Origin: Pseudomonadota bacterium
Lineage (GTDB): Bacteria; Pseudomonadota; Gammaproteobacteria; Steroidobacterales; Steroidobacteraceae
Assembly (NCBI GenBank): GCA_016713725.1
Contig: JADJOO010000026.1
Span: 1 to 32,570 of the forward strand
Length of the DNA stretch: 32,570 bases
Direction: 5' to 3'
Notes under the pieces: model-generated
What the model was told of the DNA's origin: nothing
Databases searched by the model: none
The model's input: only the letters and a program-made list of their open reading frames with translations
Program-made: the position numbers and the translations under genes
In this document: positions 1 through 8,943 of the stretch, piece by piece
Layout of the letters: each line of letters begins with the position of its first letter
Numbering within the stretch: the first letter of the stretch is position 1

Positions 1-218
1 GAGTACGATTTTCTCGGCGGCCACTCCGAACACAAGCGACGCTGGCTCGCCGTAGAGCGCACCGGATGGACCTGCTTGCATTCGCACCTGGGCTGCGCAG
101 CATTCCGATCCGGATCGGAGTCTGGCCGCGGGGGTCGTACCTGCGCCCCTCCGGCTCGCATGTTCGTCGCCCGGATATGCCAGCCCGCACACCGGGTTCG
201 GCCGCGGCGGACAGCTAG
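1..218 (+). CDS. C-terminal end of a GNAT/FemAB-like acyltransferase (partial, frameshifted)
   Basis: The window opens inside a gene. Frame 1 reads EYDFLGGHSEHKRRW followed by LAVERTG, which resembles the end of GNAT-fold acyltransferases found in polysaccharide loci (a YDFL..G...K.RW motif near the C-terminus). At about position 66 the sensible reading moves to the next frame (DLLAFAPGLRSIPIRIG, then VWPRGSYLRPSG) and ends at a TAG at 216-218. Staying in frame 1 gives a Cys/Arg/Gly-rich tail that looks like noise. The role would be acylation of a sugar or amino sugar, inferred from the family and from the glycan genes nearby. Only about 72 residues are visible, so the family call rests on one short motif. 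It lies just upstream of the PrpF-like gene on the same strand. Confidence 0.5.
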   Translation, partial: VRFSRRPLRTQATLARRRAHRMDLLAFAPGLRSIPIRIGVWPRGSYLRPSGSHVRRPDMPARTPGSAAADS

Positions 219-242
219 GACTCGTATTGCAGGCCCCGCAAT

Positions 243-1437
243 ATGTCGGCATCACCTTTCGCCATCACCGATATGTCAACGATCCTTGCGGTGCATTGCG
301 CGATCATGCGCGGTGGCACCAGCAAGGCCATCGTCTTCGCGGCAGCCGACCTGCCGGAGAACCCACGTGCGAGGGACCAGCTGATCCTCGCGGCGTTCGG
401 CAGTCCGGATCCACGCCAGATTGATGGGCTCGGCGGCGCAGACCCCCTGACCAGCAAGGTTGCGATCGTCGGGCGATCCGCGCGACCCGACATCGACGTC
501 GACTATTGCTTCGGCCAGGTCGGAATCGCCTCTGCAACCATCAACTACGCGGTGAGTTGCGGCAACACGGCCGCGGCTGTCGCGCTGTACGCCATCCACG
601 AGCGGCTGGTGCGTGTCGCAGAAGGTCCGGCCCGCGTTCGAATTCATTGCGTCAACAACGGCAAGCAGATCGTCGCGACCGTCTCGAGTACCCCTGGCCT
701 GCCGCCGGCCAACCGCGACGTGCGAATGCCAGTCGTCCCAAGTCCCGATGCCCAGGTCAACCTGGAGTTCATCGACCCTGCGGGCGGCGACACGGGTCAC
801 CTCCTGCCATCGGGGGCTCCGCAGGACGAAATTCAGACGACCCGCGGTACCCGCGTGCGATTCTCACTCGTCGACTGCGGCAACCTGTACGCGATCATTC
901 CGGCGGACACCTGGGCACTCAGCGGCTCGGAGGGCCCGTGCGAACTGGAGCTGGTCCCGGGCCTGAGGCAGGAAATCGAGGAAATCCGGGAGTCGATCGC
1001 CGAAAGGTACCTGCAGGGCGAGGGTCGCGTGCCCGCCAACGCGAAACGGGCGGCGCGATTGAAGATCGCAATCGTCGGCTCGACGGATGCCGCAGCCCTC
1101 ATCGCCTGACAAGACCGCTTCGCACGGCGCCATCGACCTCGTCGCGCGAATCATCAATCCGGAGCGGGTGCACAAGGCTTTCGCAGTGACAGGTGCGATG
1201 TGCCTGACGGCGGCAGCCAGCATTCCCGGGACCGTCGTGGCTGGCCTCTTGCGCCGGCCGCTGACGGACGGACGCGGCGTGTTCAGGATCGGTCACCCCT
1301 CCGGCGTGATCGCGTCCGAAATCGTCCATGGCTTCGACTCCGGACGGCCCACCATCCACTCGATTCGGATCGACCGCACGGCACGTCGCATCATGGACGG
1401 CAACGTATTCGTGTCGGCCGGAGTACTCGCCCCATGA
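243..1437 (+). CDS. PrpF-like isomerase (methylaconitate/oxalomesaconate isomerase family), split by a frameshift
   Basis: The first frame contains MRGGTSKAIVF near the N-terminus and SCGNTAAAV in the middle, both typical of the PrpF family (diaminopimelate-epimerase fold; known members isomerise 2-methylaconitate or oxalomesaconate). It stops at 1109. The C-terminal third (AIDLVARI, then FAVTGAMCLTAAASIPGTVV and IGHPSGVI) continues in the next frame from about 1095 to TGA 1435-1437. Removing one C from the CCC in the stretch at 1092-1100 would join the two frames smoothly. Together they give roughly 397 codons, a normal family length. The start may be ATG 243 or ATG 273; the second gives the more usual short N-terminus, and neither has a convincing ribosome site. 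The stop overlaps the next start (ATGA), which implies translational coupling to the ATP-grasp gene. The substrate is unknown. Confidence 0.8.
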
Positions 1438-2722
1438 CTCACCCCGCGCAGAAAACTCCCGGCACCGCATTCGTCATCAGCCATGAACCCGACCCCAACC
1501 GGCGCACGAGCAGCACGAGCCTGATCGCGCTGGCGGTGACACGCTCGCTTGGGCGCCAGGGCGTGCCGGTCGTTCGCCTTCACCCGAACCGCCTCGACCA
1601 CAGCCTGCATTCAAAGTACTGCAGCGAGGTCGCCCTTTGCCCCGACATGTACCAGTCGGGACCTGCGCTCGTGGAGTACCTGCTGCAACTTGCATCCCGG
1701 TATTCCGGCAAACGCGTCCTGATCCCCGCGAGCGACGATTGCGCGGAATTTCTCGGTGCCCACCGGCCCGTCCTGGAACACGCCTTCCGAGTCTGCGCCG
1801 CACGCCCCGAGGTGATGCAGCACGTCGTCAACAAGCGGCGACAGTACGAGCAGGCCGAGCGGCTCGGGATTCCGATTCCGGAGACGTACTTCCCCGAGAG
1901 TCGCAGCGACATCGAACGACTGGCTGCGACGATCCGCAACTATCCGTACATCATCAAGCCGCTGGTCGCCCACACGTGGCGCCTCGCCTCGATGCAACGG
2001 GTCTCGCAGGGCCGCAAGGCGCTCCTGGTACGCACGCCGGACGAGTTGCGCAGCGCATGGCTCGCGATGGGTGACGACTCCAGGGACGTCATGCTCCAGG
2101 AGGTCATCGGCGGCCGGGACGAACAACTGTTCACCTTCCTGGCCTACTTGAACGACGACGGCATCCCGCTCGCGTATTGCGTGCGACGCAAGATACGCCA
2201 GCTGCCGGTCGACTTCGGCTATTGCACGATGACGGTGTCCTGCCACGACGACGTGGTCGTCCGCCAGTCACTCCAACTGCTGCAGGGCATCGGCTTCTCG
2301 GGCATCTGCGGCGTCGAGTACAAGTTCGACGCAGTGACCGGCGAATACAAGCTCATCGAGATCAATCCGCGCCCGGTCAATACCATCGGGCTCGCGCCGG
2401 CCTGCGGCGTCGACATCCCCTACCATCGCCTACCGCGACCTCGTCGGCGATCGCGTCGAACCGGTCACCACCTGGCGGGACGGCGTGACCTGGTTTCGCC
2501 TACGCGGACCTCATGGCAGTCAAGCAAGTGGGCCGCAACGGCGGCAAGTCATCGTACTTCGAGTGGTTGCGATCCCTGCGCGGCCCCAAAGTCGAGGCTG
2601 CGTACGCTCGGGACGACTGGCGTCCCGCGTGGCACCATTACCGCGACGTGGTTCGGTCACACGTCGCGTCGCGCATCGCGCGAGGTCCGCGGACGGTGCC
2701 ACAGCCGCGGACCGCGCAATAA
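1434..2722 (+). CDS. ATP-grasp carboxylate-amine ligase-like protein (two frameshifts)
   Basis: ATG 1434 overlaps the PrpF stop as ATGA. The protein has an N-terminal pre-ATP-grasp part (VISHEPDPN, TRSLGRQGVPVVRL), then the ATP-grasp core: YPYIIKPLVAHTWR carries the nucleotide-binding Lys, VMLQEVIGG the acidic hinge, and LIEINPRPVN the metal-binding Glu/Asn pair. ATP-grasp enzymes of this type join a carboxylate, activated as acyl phosphate, to an amine or similar nucleophile. After GVDIP (about 2420, in CCCC) the frame shifts to read TIAYRDLVGDRVEPVTTWRD, and near 2500 it shifts again to read ADLMAVKQVGRNGGKSSYFE and on to TAA 2720-2722. The last 100 residues thus use all three frames yet each piece is protein-like. 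The acceptor is unknown; a surface glycan or a glycolipid is plausible from context. Confidence 0.8.
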
Positions 2723-2753
2723 CGCAACTCGGTGGGGACGACGCTGACGGCGC

Positions 2754-3551
2754 TCAAGCCTTTGCAGCAGGTTTGCTGTAGATCCACAGGCTGACGTCGG
2801 CGAGCCAGCGCAGCGGCGCCTGCCAGCCCAGGCGGTGCAGGACAGCCGCCAGGGAATCGCTGAGCCTGATCGACAGCCGCTCGGGAAGCAGCGCGCGCCG
2901 GTTGAGCTTGACCGGGCCGAGGCCGATGCCGACGAACTGGCGATACTCGAAACCGACGTCGTCCATCTTCTGCCGGAACTCCCGGAAGTCCATGAAACGA
3001 CCGATCTTGTAAGTTTCGGGCTGCAGTCTACCGGTAGCGGCACGAGCGAGGGTCTTCAGTCCCAAGGCCGGATCCCAGAGTATCGGATTGAACTGGTTTC
3101 GAAAGCTGACCAGCGCATGACCGCCAGGCTTCAGGATGCGCTTGATCTCGCGCAGCACCACGGCGTAGTCCTCGACGTAGCTGATCACGCCGAGACAAAC
3201 GACGACGTCGAATGATGCCGCTTCGAATTGAGTCTCGCGGCAGTCGCCGCGGTGCAGGTCGCCGACGTCCAGTTGCATCGACCGCAGCCGCGCAGCTGCG
3301 TGGTGCAACATGTCCTCGGAATACTCGAGTCCCGTGCAGGAGACGCCGTGCTTCCTGAGCTGGCTGAGAACAGGCGCGGATCCGCACCCGAGATCGAGCA
3401 CACGGCCACCTGCCGGCAGGACCCGGAGCACGTACTTGACCGACAGCCCATTTGCGGCCCGAACATGCGTCGGAAAACCGGAATTCGGCCGCTGAGGTGT
3501 GCGCTGCTTGATCCATGGTGACGTCGGAACCTCCTGTAGGACGTCGCCCAT
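2754..3551 (-). CDS. Class I SAM-dependent methyltransferase
   Basis: The protein shows the Rossmann-type SAM motif I VLDLGCGSAPVLSQL, motif II GLEYSEDML with an acidic residue at the end of beta-2, and motif IV FDVVVCLGVISYVED followed by LKPGGHALVSFRN. These place it among the Methyltransf_11/25 type enzymes that use small molecules or lipids. I chose ATG 3551 (MGDVLQEVPTSPWIKQRT, about 265 residues) because the longer reading frame needs a GTG at 3584 and adds only an arginine-rich stretch. It follows the SulP gene on the same strand after about 140 bases and may be cotranscribed with it. The tail (LADVSLWIYSKPAAKA) is of no known type. No specific substrate can be inferred; the glycan neighbourhood makes O- or N-methylation of a sugar possible. 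Confidence 0.85.
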   Translation of the reverse strand: MGDVLQEVPTSPWIKQRTPQRPNSGFPTHVRAANGLSVKYVLRVLPAGGRVLDLGCGSAPVLSQLRKHGVSCTGLEYSEDMLHHAAARLRSMQLDVGDLHRGDCRETQFEAASFDVVVCLGVISYVEDYAVVLREIKRILKPGGHALVSFRNQFNPILWDPALGLKTLARAATGRLQPETYKIGRFMDFREFRQKMDDVGFEYRQFVGIGLGPVKLNRRALLPERLSIRLSDSLAAVLHRLGWQAPLRWLADVSLWIYSKPAAKA

Positions 3552-3689
3552 GCTAGGTCGTCGCCCACGAGCGCGAGCGTGCACAGTTCACACTTTTGTC
3601 GAGTCCACGCCCGTCAGCTGCCGCCGCCGGTCCCGGATCGGCCGACCGTCCCGGATCCGCCCCGGCCCTGGTCCAGAGACTTCGGGTCG

Positions 3690-5488
3690 TCAGATCAGGT
3701 AGCGAAGCGAACCGTCGCCCTCGCCGACCTCCCGGCGCGGGCAGGACGCGCAGGGATCGCCGATGAGCTGGTACGCGTGACGAATCGCCAGGATCGTGCT
3801 GGTGAGCGGAACTTCTCTTCGTGGAAAACCCGGGTGCGGATGCTGCCGCTGAGCCCGCTGGTCTCCATTCTCTGCGCCAGATCTCGACGCACACCGCACA
3901 GCAGGACATGCACACCGCGGGCCTGGACGCGATCGACGAAGTCCTTGAGCAGGATCATGCCGGCGGCATCCGCATTGCGAGCGCGCTTGAGCCGCAGCAC
4001 GACCACGCGCGTGTCCCCGTCGATTCTGTGCTCGATCCGCTGGAAATGGCTCTCGAGCGCGGCCGATGCACCGAAGAACATTTCCCCCTCGAGCCCGTAG
4101 ATCAGCAGGCGATTGCAGCGCAGATCATCGGCAAATCGTTCCCGTAACGCGCCGTCCGGCGTGATGGTGAACTCGGTGAGCAACATTCGACCCGCGCGCC
4201 GCACCGTCAGCAAGGACGACATGACCACGCCGATCAGGATGCAGAATTCGATCGAGATGGCAACCGCCGAGAACGCAGTCGCCCCCACGATCACCGCGTC
4301 GAAACGGGTCACGCGCAGGTGGTAATACAGCCCGCGCCAGTCGATCATTTTCCACGCCGAGACGATCAGTATGCCGGCCAGCGCTGCGCGGGGAATCAAT
4401 CGGGCGTACGGGGCGAACGCCACCATGATCAGCGCGACCACCACGGCGGACACGACGCCCGACCACTGCGACACCGCACCCGCCTGCTGGTTGATCGCCG
4501 AACGCGTGAGCGAGCCCGAGCCCGGCATGCACTGGAAGAAGCTCCCGGTGAAGTTGGCCAGCCCTTCGCTGAGGCATAGCTGGTTCATGTCGACCCTTTG
4601 CCGTGCCTGCGCGGCAAGCGCCTTGGACATCGCTATGGCCTCCAGCAGGCCGAGGATGGCAATTGCGAGCGCGCCGCCGGAGAGCTCTCGAATCAAGTCG
4701 TAGTCGATCGTTGGGAGCGTCGGTGTCGGCAGCTTGGCCGGGACCTCGCCCACGACCCGCACGCCGTTGGCCTCGAGCCCGAGCCATGCGACCACGGCTG
4801 CCATCGTCAGTACCGTGAGGAGCAGCTCGGGCAGCAGGCGCAGTCCGAGGAGGTTCTTCAGCCAGCGCAGCACGAGCACCATGGCGATCGTGGCAACGCC
4901 GATATACAGCGTAGCCGTGTTGACGTCCCCGCCCTGCGTCATCGTCAACCAGAAACGATACAGGAAAGTGTCGTGGACCCCACCCATCGATGCCAGGCCC
5001 AGCAGGTTCTTCATCTGGTCAAGGATGAGCAGCGCGGACGCGCCCAGAGTGAAACCGATGATGACCGAGTGCGAGATATAACGGGTGAGATCGCCGAGAC
5101 GCATCGAGGTGATGACGAGCTGGATGATGCCCACCATGAACGCAAGCAGTACGGCAGCCTGGACCTTCTCGTCCACGCTGGGAACGATACTGATGACGCT
5201 CAGGACCGCGATCGAGATCGCGTTGGTCGGGCCGTTGATGAGCTGCCTGGACGAGGCGAAAAGCGCGCCAACAGCGGTCATGACGATCGCGGTATAGAGG
5301 CCGTACTCGGCAGGCAGTCCTGCCGCCAGCGCATAGGCCATCGCCTGGGGGACCGCCACGGCAGCGACCGTGATGCCGGCCAGCAGGTCCGCGCGCGCAT
5401 CGGGCAGGCTGTACCGGCGCAGCGAATCGAACGCCGGGACAACTCGGTAAATCCAGGGTGGCCGGTCTTCTTGGGTCGTCACAGTCAT
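3690..5488 (-). CDS. SulP-family inorganic anion transporter with C-terminal STAS domain (late frameshift)
   Basis: An inner-membrane anion permease of the SulP/SLC26 family. The N-terminal segment with AGITVAAVAVPQAMAYALA and the conserved GLPAEYGLYTA are hallmarks, followed by about ten further hydrophobic segments. A STAS domain occupies the last 150 residues (LIYGLEGEMFFGASAALE, then VVVLRLKRARNADAAGM and the VQARGVHVLLCGVR strand). After TRVFHEE, near 3810, the given frame turns into an arginine/serine-rich tail. The neighbouring frame gives VPLTSTILAIRHAYQLIGD and ends at 3690, which is what the end of a STAS domain looks like, so a one-base indel is likely. Known relatives carry sulfate, bicarbonate or dicarboxylates; the substrate is not readable here. 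The start is ATG 5488. Confidence 0.88.
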
Positions 5489-5709
5489 TTGTTCTCAGTC
5501 GCAGCGCCCCAAAATAGCAGCGAGACCCCTCCTGCAAGTCGACACGCGTCACGCATGCATCAGTCCTGACGCATGGCCCAGGCGGAAATTGCCGGCACGA
5601 GGGCCGGTTGACAGATGATTATCCTTGAGCCGCTTGCGCGTTGCTGCCGTGAAGGCGCAAATTCCCACCGCAGGTGCGCCCTCGGGCCTTTGAACCCATC
5701 GGAGTGAAA

Positions 5710-5928
5710 ATGCCGGCCAAACCCGTGGTCACCTGGGAGACACTGAGCCAGCAGGGGTTGTCAGGGCACTCGGACTGCGTCCTGCGGCGCGCCAGGGTGC
5801 CGGGCGGGTGGTTCGTCCTTTTTCACGAACCCCTCGGACGCGAAAGTGGCTCGATCACCTTCTACCCGGACCCGAATCACCTGTGGGACGGTGGTTCTCT
5901 GCCCCTTGGCGCCAAGCCCTTGCGGTGA
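5710..5928 (+). CDS. Small hypothetical protein (72 aa)
   Basis: ATG 5710 is preceded by GGAG with a five-base spacer, a good ribosome site, so I prefer it over an upstream start at 5674. The product (MPAKPVVTWETLSQQG, then GGWFVLFHEPLG and ITFYPDPNHLWDGGSLP) has an even, globular composition with several Trp and Phe residues, without a signal peptide or membrane segment. I recognise no family. Its last 52 bases overlap the end of the gene on the opposite strand. The 220 bases before it hold a short GC hairpin at about 5591-5607 and a TTGACA at 5608 but no clear -10 box. Confidence 0.5.
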   Translation: MPAKPVVTWETLSQQGLSGHSDCVLRRARVPGGWFVLFHEPLGRESGSITFYPDPNHLWDGGSLPLGAKPLR

Positions 5929-6380
5929 TCGGCACCGGATCGCCGTCGGTCAGGCCGAACACCGCGAGCGTGCCTCTCACAGTTGCGCAGCAGCGTGTCA
6001 GGGGTAACCGCAAATTTTGGCAGCATTGCCAGGGCCGTCGCCCCGTTGTCGGCGATGACCCATTGCACCTCGCGCTTTTTAAGCCCCCAGGCATCACCGA
6101 CCGTGCGCCACGCCGCCTCAGCCTTCACGTGCATGAGTTTCGTCAGGCACAGGTAGTGAATCGCGATGCGAATCGGGTCGGAAGGTCGGCGGGCATGGGC
6201 GCGCCTGATTCCGATCAGGTCGGAGACATCCTCGCCGCGCAGCAGTGCCGCCAGAATGGCTGCCAGCAGTAGGCGCTCGTCCTGCGTTGCGGACTCGGCG
6301 TCGGCCGACTTGCACATCGCCCGTATGAAGTGGCGCTGCTTGTCGACGCCGGTCATTGACTGAGTGTCGGAGCTTTGCAT
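5877..6380 (-). CDS. Hypothetical protein, possibly DNA-binding
   Basis: The 167-residue product starts at ATG 6380, or possibly at the in-frame ATG 6356. It is helical and soluble, with RLLLAAILAALLRGEDVSDL in the first half and AAWRTVGDAWGLKKREVQWV in the second. The latter could form a helix-turn-helix, though this is only a pattern impression. The C-terminal 40 residues are rich in Arg and Pro and overlap the gene on the other strand, so the true end may differ. I recognise no family. A group of TGTCA/TGACA inverted repeats lies 70 to 130 bases upstream of the start, which would fit autoregulation if the protein binds DNA. Confidence 0.45.
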   Translation of the reverse strand: MQSSDTQSMTGVDKQRHFIRAMCKSADAESATQDERLLLAAILAALLRGEDVSDLIGIRRAHARRPSDPIRIAIHYLCLTKLMHVKAEAAWRTVGDAWGLKKREVQWVIADNGATALAMLPKFAVTPDTLLRNCERHARGVRPDRRRSGADHRKGLAPRGREPPSHR

Positions 6381-6451
6381 CCCTTGCCATTCTGGACGCG
6401 CGCGGGCGGCTGGTAGGAGTCCTTTAGATCACAGTTGTGTCCTGCGTCGCA

Positions 6452-6511
6452 ATGTCTTGATGACATATGGTCATATCTCCTGCAGCAACCACTCGCTTAT
6501 GTCATCTGACA
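6452..6511. promoter_or_regulatory. Cluster of TGTCA/TGACA inverted repeats
   Basis: Three short dyads share the same half-site. ATGTC-TTGAT-GACAT spans 6452-6466, ATGAC-ATATG-GTCAT spans 6460-6474 and overlaps it, and TGTCA-TC-TGACA spans 6500-6511. They lie in the 174-base gap between the GT2 gene and the start of the small gene at 6380, both on the minus strand. Such repeated dyads are typical of repressor operators. No regulator can be named. Confidence 0.4.
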
Positions 6512-6554
6512 GGCGCATCCAGAGACCATCAACCTCAGCACCTGGCAGTTTCAC

Positions 6555-7655
6555 CTAGCCGATCCAGCGTCGAGTCATCCGCCAGTAGCCGTTCACGGTG
6601 ACCGAGAAGGCCGTCAGAAGGAACCTCGCCAAGCGCGAATTCACCAGGCCAGGCGTAAGCGGGGGCATGCCACCCGTGAGGACGTCGCGGTCAGCGAGAA
6701 CCCTGCTGGCTAGCGCCGCGCGCCGACGGGCAGCCAGTATTTCGAGGTTTCGAATCTGCCATGACCAGGCCTGGCCCCACTGACGCAGCCAACCCATCCG
6801 GGCTGACTGGACGAACGACGCCAGCTCGTACACAAGCAGCACCGGCAGCAGGACCAGCAATGTTCGCCAGCGATAATGAATGAAGACCGTGATCAGACGG
6901 TTGCGCATCGTGAAGTAGGCGCGGCGCTTCGGATAGCTCCCCTGCCCACGGAACGACAGGCCAGGCGTGCCGTCCGCCCGTTCATGGAATACCTCCGCAG
7001 CAGTCTCGCACCAGAAGCGTTCGCCACGGAGCCGCAACCTCAGTGCGAATTCGAGATCTTCGAAATAGAAGAAGTACAGCTCGTCGAAGCCCCCCGCAGC
7101 AATCACCTTCGCGCGGTCCATCAACAGACAGGCGCCGATGGCCCCGTCCACGAATCCCGATGCCTGTTTTGCCAGCGCGACTTCACGGTAGGCATTTCGC
7201 AGCGACAGCGTACCCAGGAAATGCAGCGACGCGCCGTCAGCCTGGACGATGTGGCGCTCGGGTACCAGCCGAATCCGCGGACAGACCACCACCGGCTGGT
7301 TTGTCAGAAAGGCGGCGACCATGCGCTCAACGCTCCCCACCCCGACGTAGATGTCGTGATCCAGGAGCAACGCCAGCTCCGTGCCAAGCATGTTGAGTCC
7401 GATGTTGCGCGCAACCGAGAGACCGACGTTCGTCCCGAGTACGACAAGTCGAACCGTCGGAAACAACTCACCGATCTGCCCGGCGCTGCCGTCATCGGAC
7501 GAGTTGTCGACGACGACGACGTCGGACAACGCAGACCCCGACTCGAGCAATGCCTGCACGACACGGAGCACACGCCGCCCACCGTTGTAATTGACGACCA
7601 CCGCGCCCACCGTGGGGGCCGACGGTTCGACGCCCGATTGCGAAGTACCTGTCAA
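6555..7655 (-). CDS. Glycosyltransferase family 2 (rhamnosyltransferase-like)
   Basis: A GT-A fold inverting glycosyltransferase. Near the N-terminus it has VGAVVVNYNGGRRVLRVV and VVVVDNSSDDGS, then GTNVGLSVARNIGL, typical of GT2 enzymes using nucleotide sugars. The metal/nucleotide motif appears as LLLDHDIYV (Asp-His-Asp). FFYFEDLEFALRLRLRGERF carries the catalytic ED region. A hydrophobic stretch near residues 260-285 (LITVFIHYRWRTLLVLLPVL) suggests membrane association. The start is TTG at 7655, inside the stop codon of the upstream GT4 gene, so the two are translationally coupled. It probably adds one sugar to a lipid-linked oligosaccharide at the inner face of the membrane. Confidence 0.9.
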   Translation of the reverse strand: MTGTSQSGVEPSAPTVGAVVVNYNGGRRVLRVVQALLESGSALSDVVVVDNSSDDGSAGQIGELFPTVRLVVLGTNVGLSVARNIGLNMLGTELALLLDHDIYVGVGSVERMVAAFLTNQPVVVCPRIRLVPERHIVQADGASLHFLGTLSLRNAYREVALAKQASGFVDGAIGACLLMDRAKVIAAGGFDELYFFYFEDLEFALRLRLRGERFWCETAAEVFHERADGTPGLSFRGQGSYPKRRAYFTMRNRLITVFIHYRWRTLLVLLPVLLVYELASFVQSARMGWLRQWGQAWSWQIRNLEILAARRRAALASRVLADRDVLTGGMPPLTPGLVNSRLARFLLTAFSVTVNGYWRMTRRWIG

Positions 7656-8833
7656 TCCGGCACCGCCGCGCCAGTCACGCGGTCATAGACCTGCTCGATC
7701 CTGGTTGCTGCATGTTGCCAAGTCATGTGGTTGCGGACCTGACTCTGCGCGTTCCGACCCAGTCGACGAGCGAATTCCCTGTCCCTGACGAGACGCAGGA
7801 TCGCGGCCGAGAACGCCGCGACGTCGCCATCGTCCACGATCAATGCATTTTCCTCATGCACCAGGTGTCGCGCCGATCCAGCGAAGGAAACAATCGGGCA
7901 CCCGGCCGCCATGTAATTCAGGAGCTTCTGCGGCAAGCCATCGCATGCAGTGCGTGGATTCGCCGCCACGTGCGCGGCCAGGAGCTCTTGTGGCAGTTGC
8001 TCGAGACTCGTACGTTCCACCTGGATGCGGCCACCAATGCCCAGGGACTGGGACAGCAGCGCGTACGGCTCAAACGACCCGTCCGTGAGTATCTGCAGCC
8101 GGAGTCCTGGCAATTGGCGCGCAGCGTCGGCGAACGCCTCCAAGAGCAGTTCCACTCCCTGGTAAGAAGCCATGTTGCCGGCGTATACGACCGTGGGCAC
8201 GTCCACAGCGATGCCGAGTGCCGACGGACGCAGCGGCGGAAACAGCTCCTTCTCGACACCGTTGGGGATCAGCGAGACCCTGCAGGGCTCGACGCCGCAC
8301 CTGCTGACGATTGTCGAACGGATCTCCTCCGAGACCGCGATTACATGGTCCGCCCGCCGCGGCAGGCGTGAGTCGAACAGCCGGCCGAGCCGGGCGAGCA
8401 CGGCGCGGGACAGACCGAGTTGATAGAACGGCAGCTCGGACTCAAGCAGGGTGTGAACGTCGAAGACGACTGGCAACTGATAGAGGCGCGCCGCCGGCAG
8501 CGCCGCGAGCAACCCCTCGACGTGATGGGCGTGGATCACGTCGTAACGTTTGCGCCGGGCCTTTTGCACCAGTTTGAGCGCAAGCAGGGGATCCAGTACC
8601 AGCAGCTTCTGATAGGAAGGACCCGGCGTCTCTCTCTGGTATGTCCTGATGTTGGGGATGCGGTGCGTGCGAAATGCGGCGTCGCGCGCGTCGGCTCCCA
8701 GATGATAGGTAATCACATCCACGTCGTGGCCGCGCCGCGCCAGTTCCTCGGCCATGCGCAGGATGCGAATCGGGGTGCCACGTGCCGCAGGAAATGGGCA
8801 AGCAGCGAGCATCGCAACACGATATCGGCGCAT
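7652..8833 (-). CDS. Glycosyltransferase family 4 (GT-B fold)
   Basis: The N-terminal Rossmann domain starts MRRYRVAMLAACPFPAARGT and includes YDVIHAHHVEGLLAALP. The C-terminal domain has VPTVVYAGNMASYQGVELLL, the nucleotide-sugar region, and a GT4-like LPQKLLNYMAAGCPIVSF in the position of the E-x7-E motif. I chose ATG 8833; a TTG at 8902 would only add a basic leader of 23 residues. It is divergent from the flippase gene, with 110 bases between them that must hold both promoters. The stop overlaps the TTG start of the GT2 gene. Retaining sugar transfer in a surface glycan pathway is the likely role; the sugar cannot be named. Confidence 0.9.
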   Translation of the reverse strand: MRRYRVAMLAACPFPAARGTPIRILRMAEELARRGHDVDVITYHLGADARDAAFRTHRIPNIRTYQRETPGPSYQKLLVLDPLLALKLVQKARRKRYDVIHAHHVEGLLAALPAARLYQLPVVFDVHTLLESELPFYQLGLSRAVLARLGRLFDSRLPRRADHVIAVSEEIRSTIVSRCGVEPCRVSLIPNGVEKELFPPLRPSALGIAVDVPTVVYAGNMASYQGVELLLEAFADAARQLPGLRLQILTDGSFEPYALLSQSLGIGGRIQVERTSLEQLPQELLAAHVAANPRTACDGLPQKLLNYMAAGCPIVSFAGSARHLVHEENALIVDDGDVAAFSAAILRLVRDREFARRLGRNAQSQVRNHMTWQHAATRIEQVYDRVTGAAVPD

Positions 8834-8943
8834 TGTGAAAAGATGGCCCTTCGTTCGGTCCCGCCGCCCACGGCAACGGCAGTTGACCATTGCAGTTATC
8901 AACCCTGGATAACGGGAATTGAATCACGATTTGCAGGACGGGC

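Noticed and set aside
1200..1433. N-terminal extension of the ATP-grasp frame
   Set aside because: It overlaps the PrpF C-terminus in another frame and is Arg-rich; ATG 1434 with the ATGA overlap is the better start.
4598..5569. A long plus-strand frame (323 residues)
   Set aside because: It is the antisense of the SulP gene and is dominated by Arg, Gln, His and Asp.
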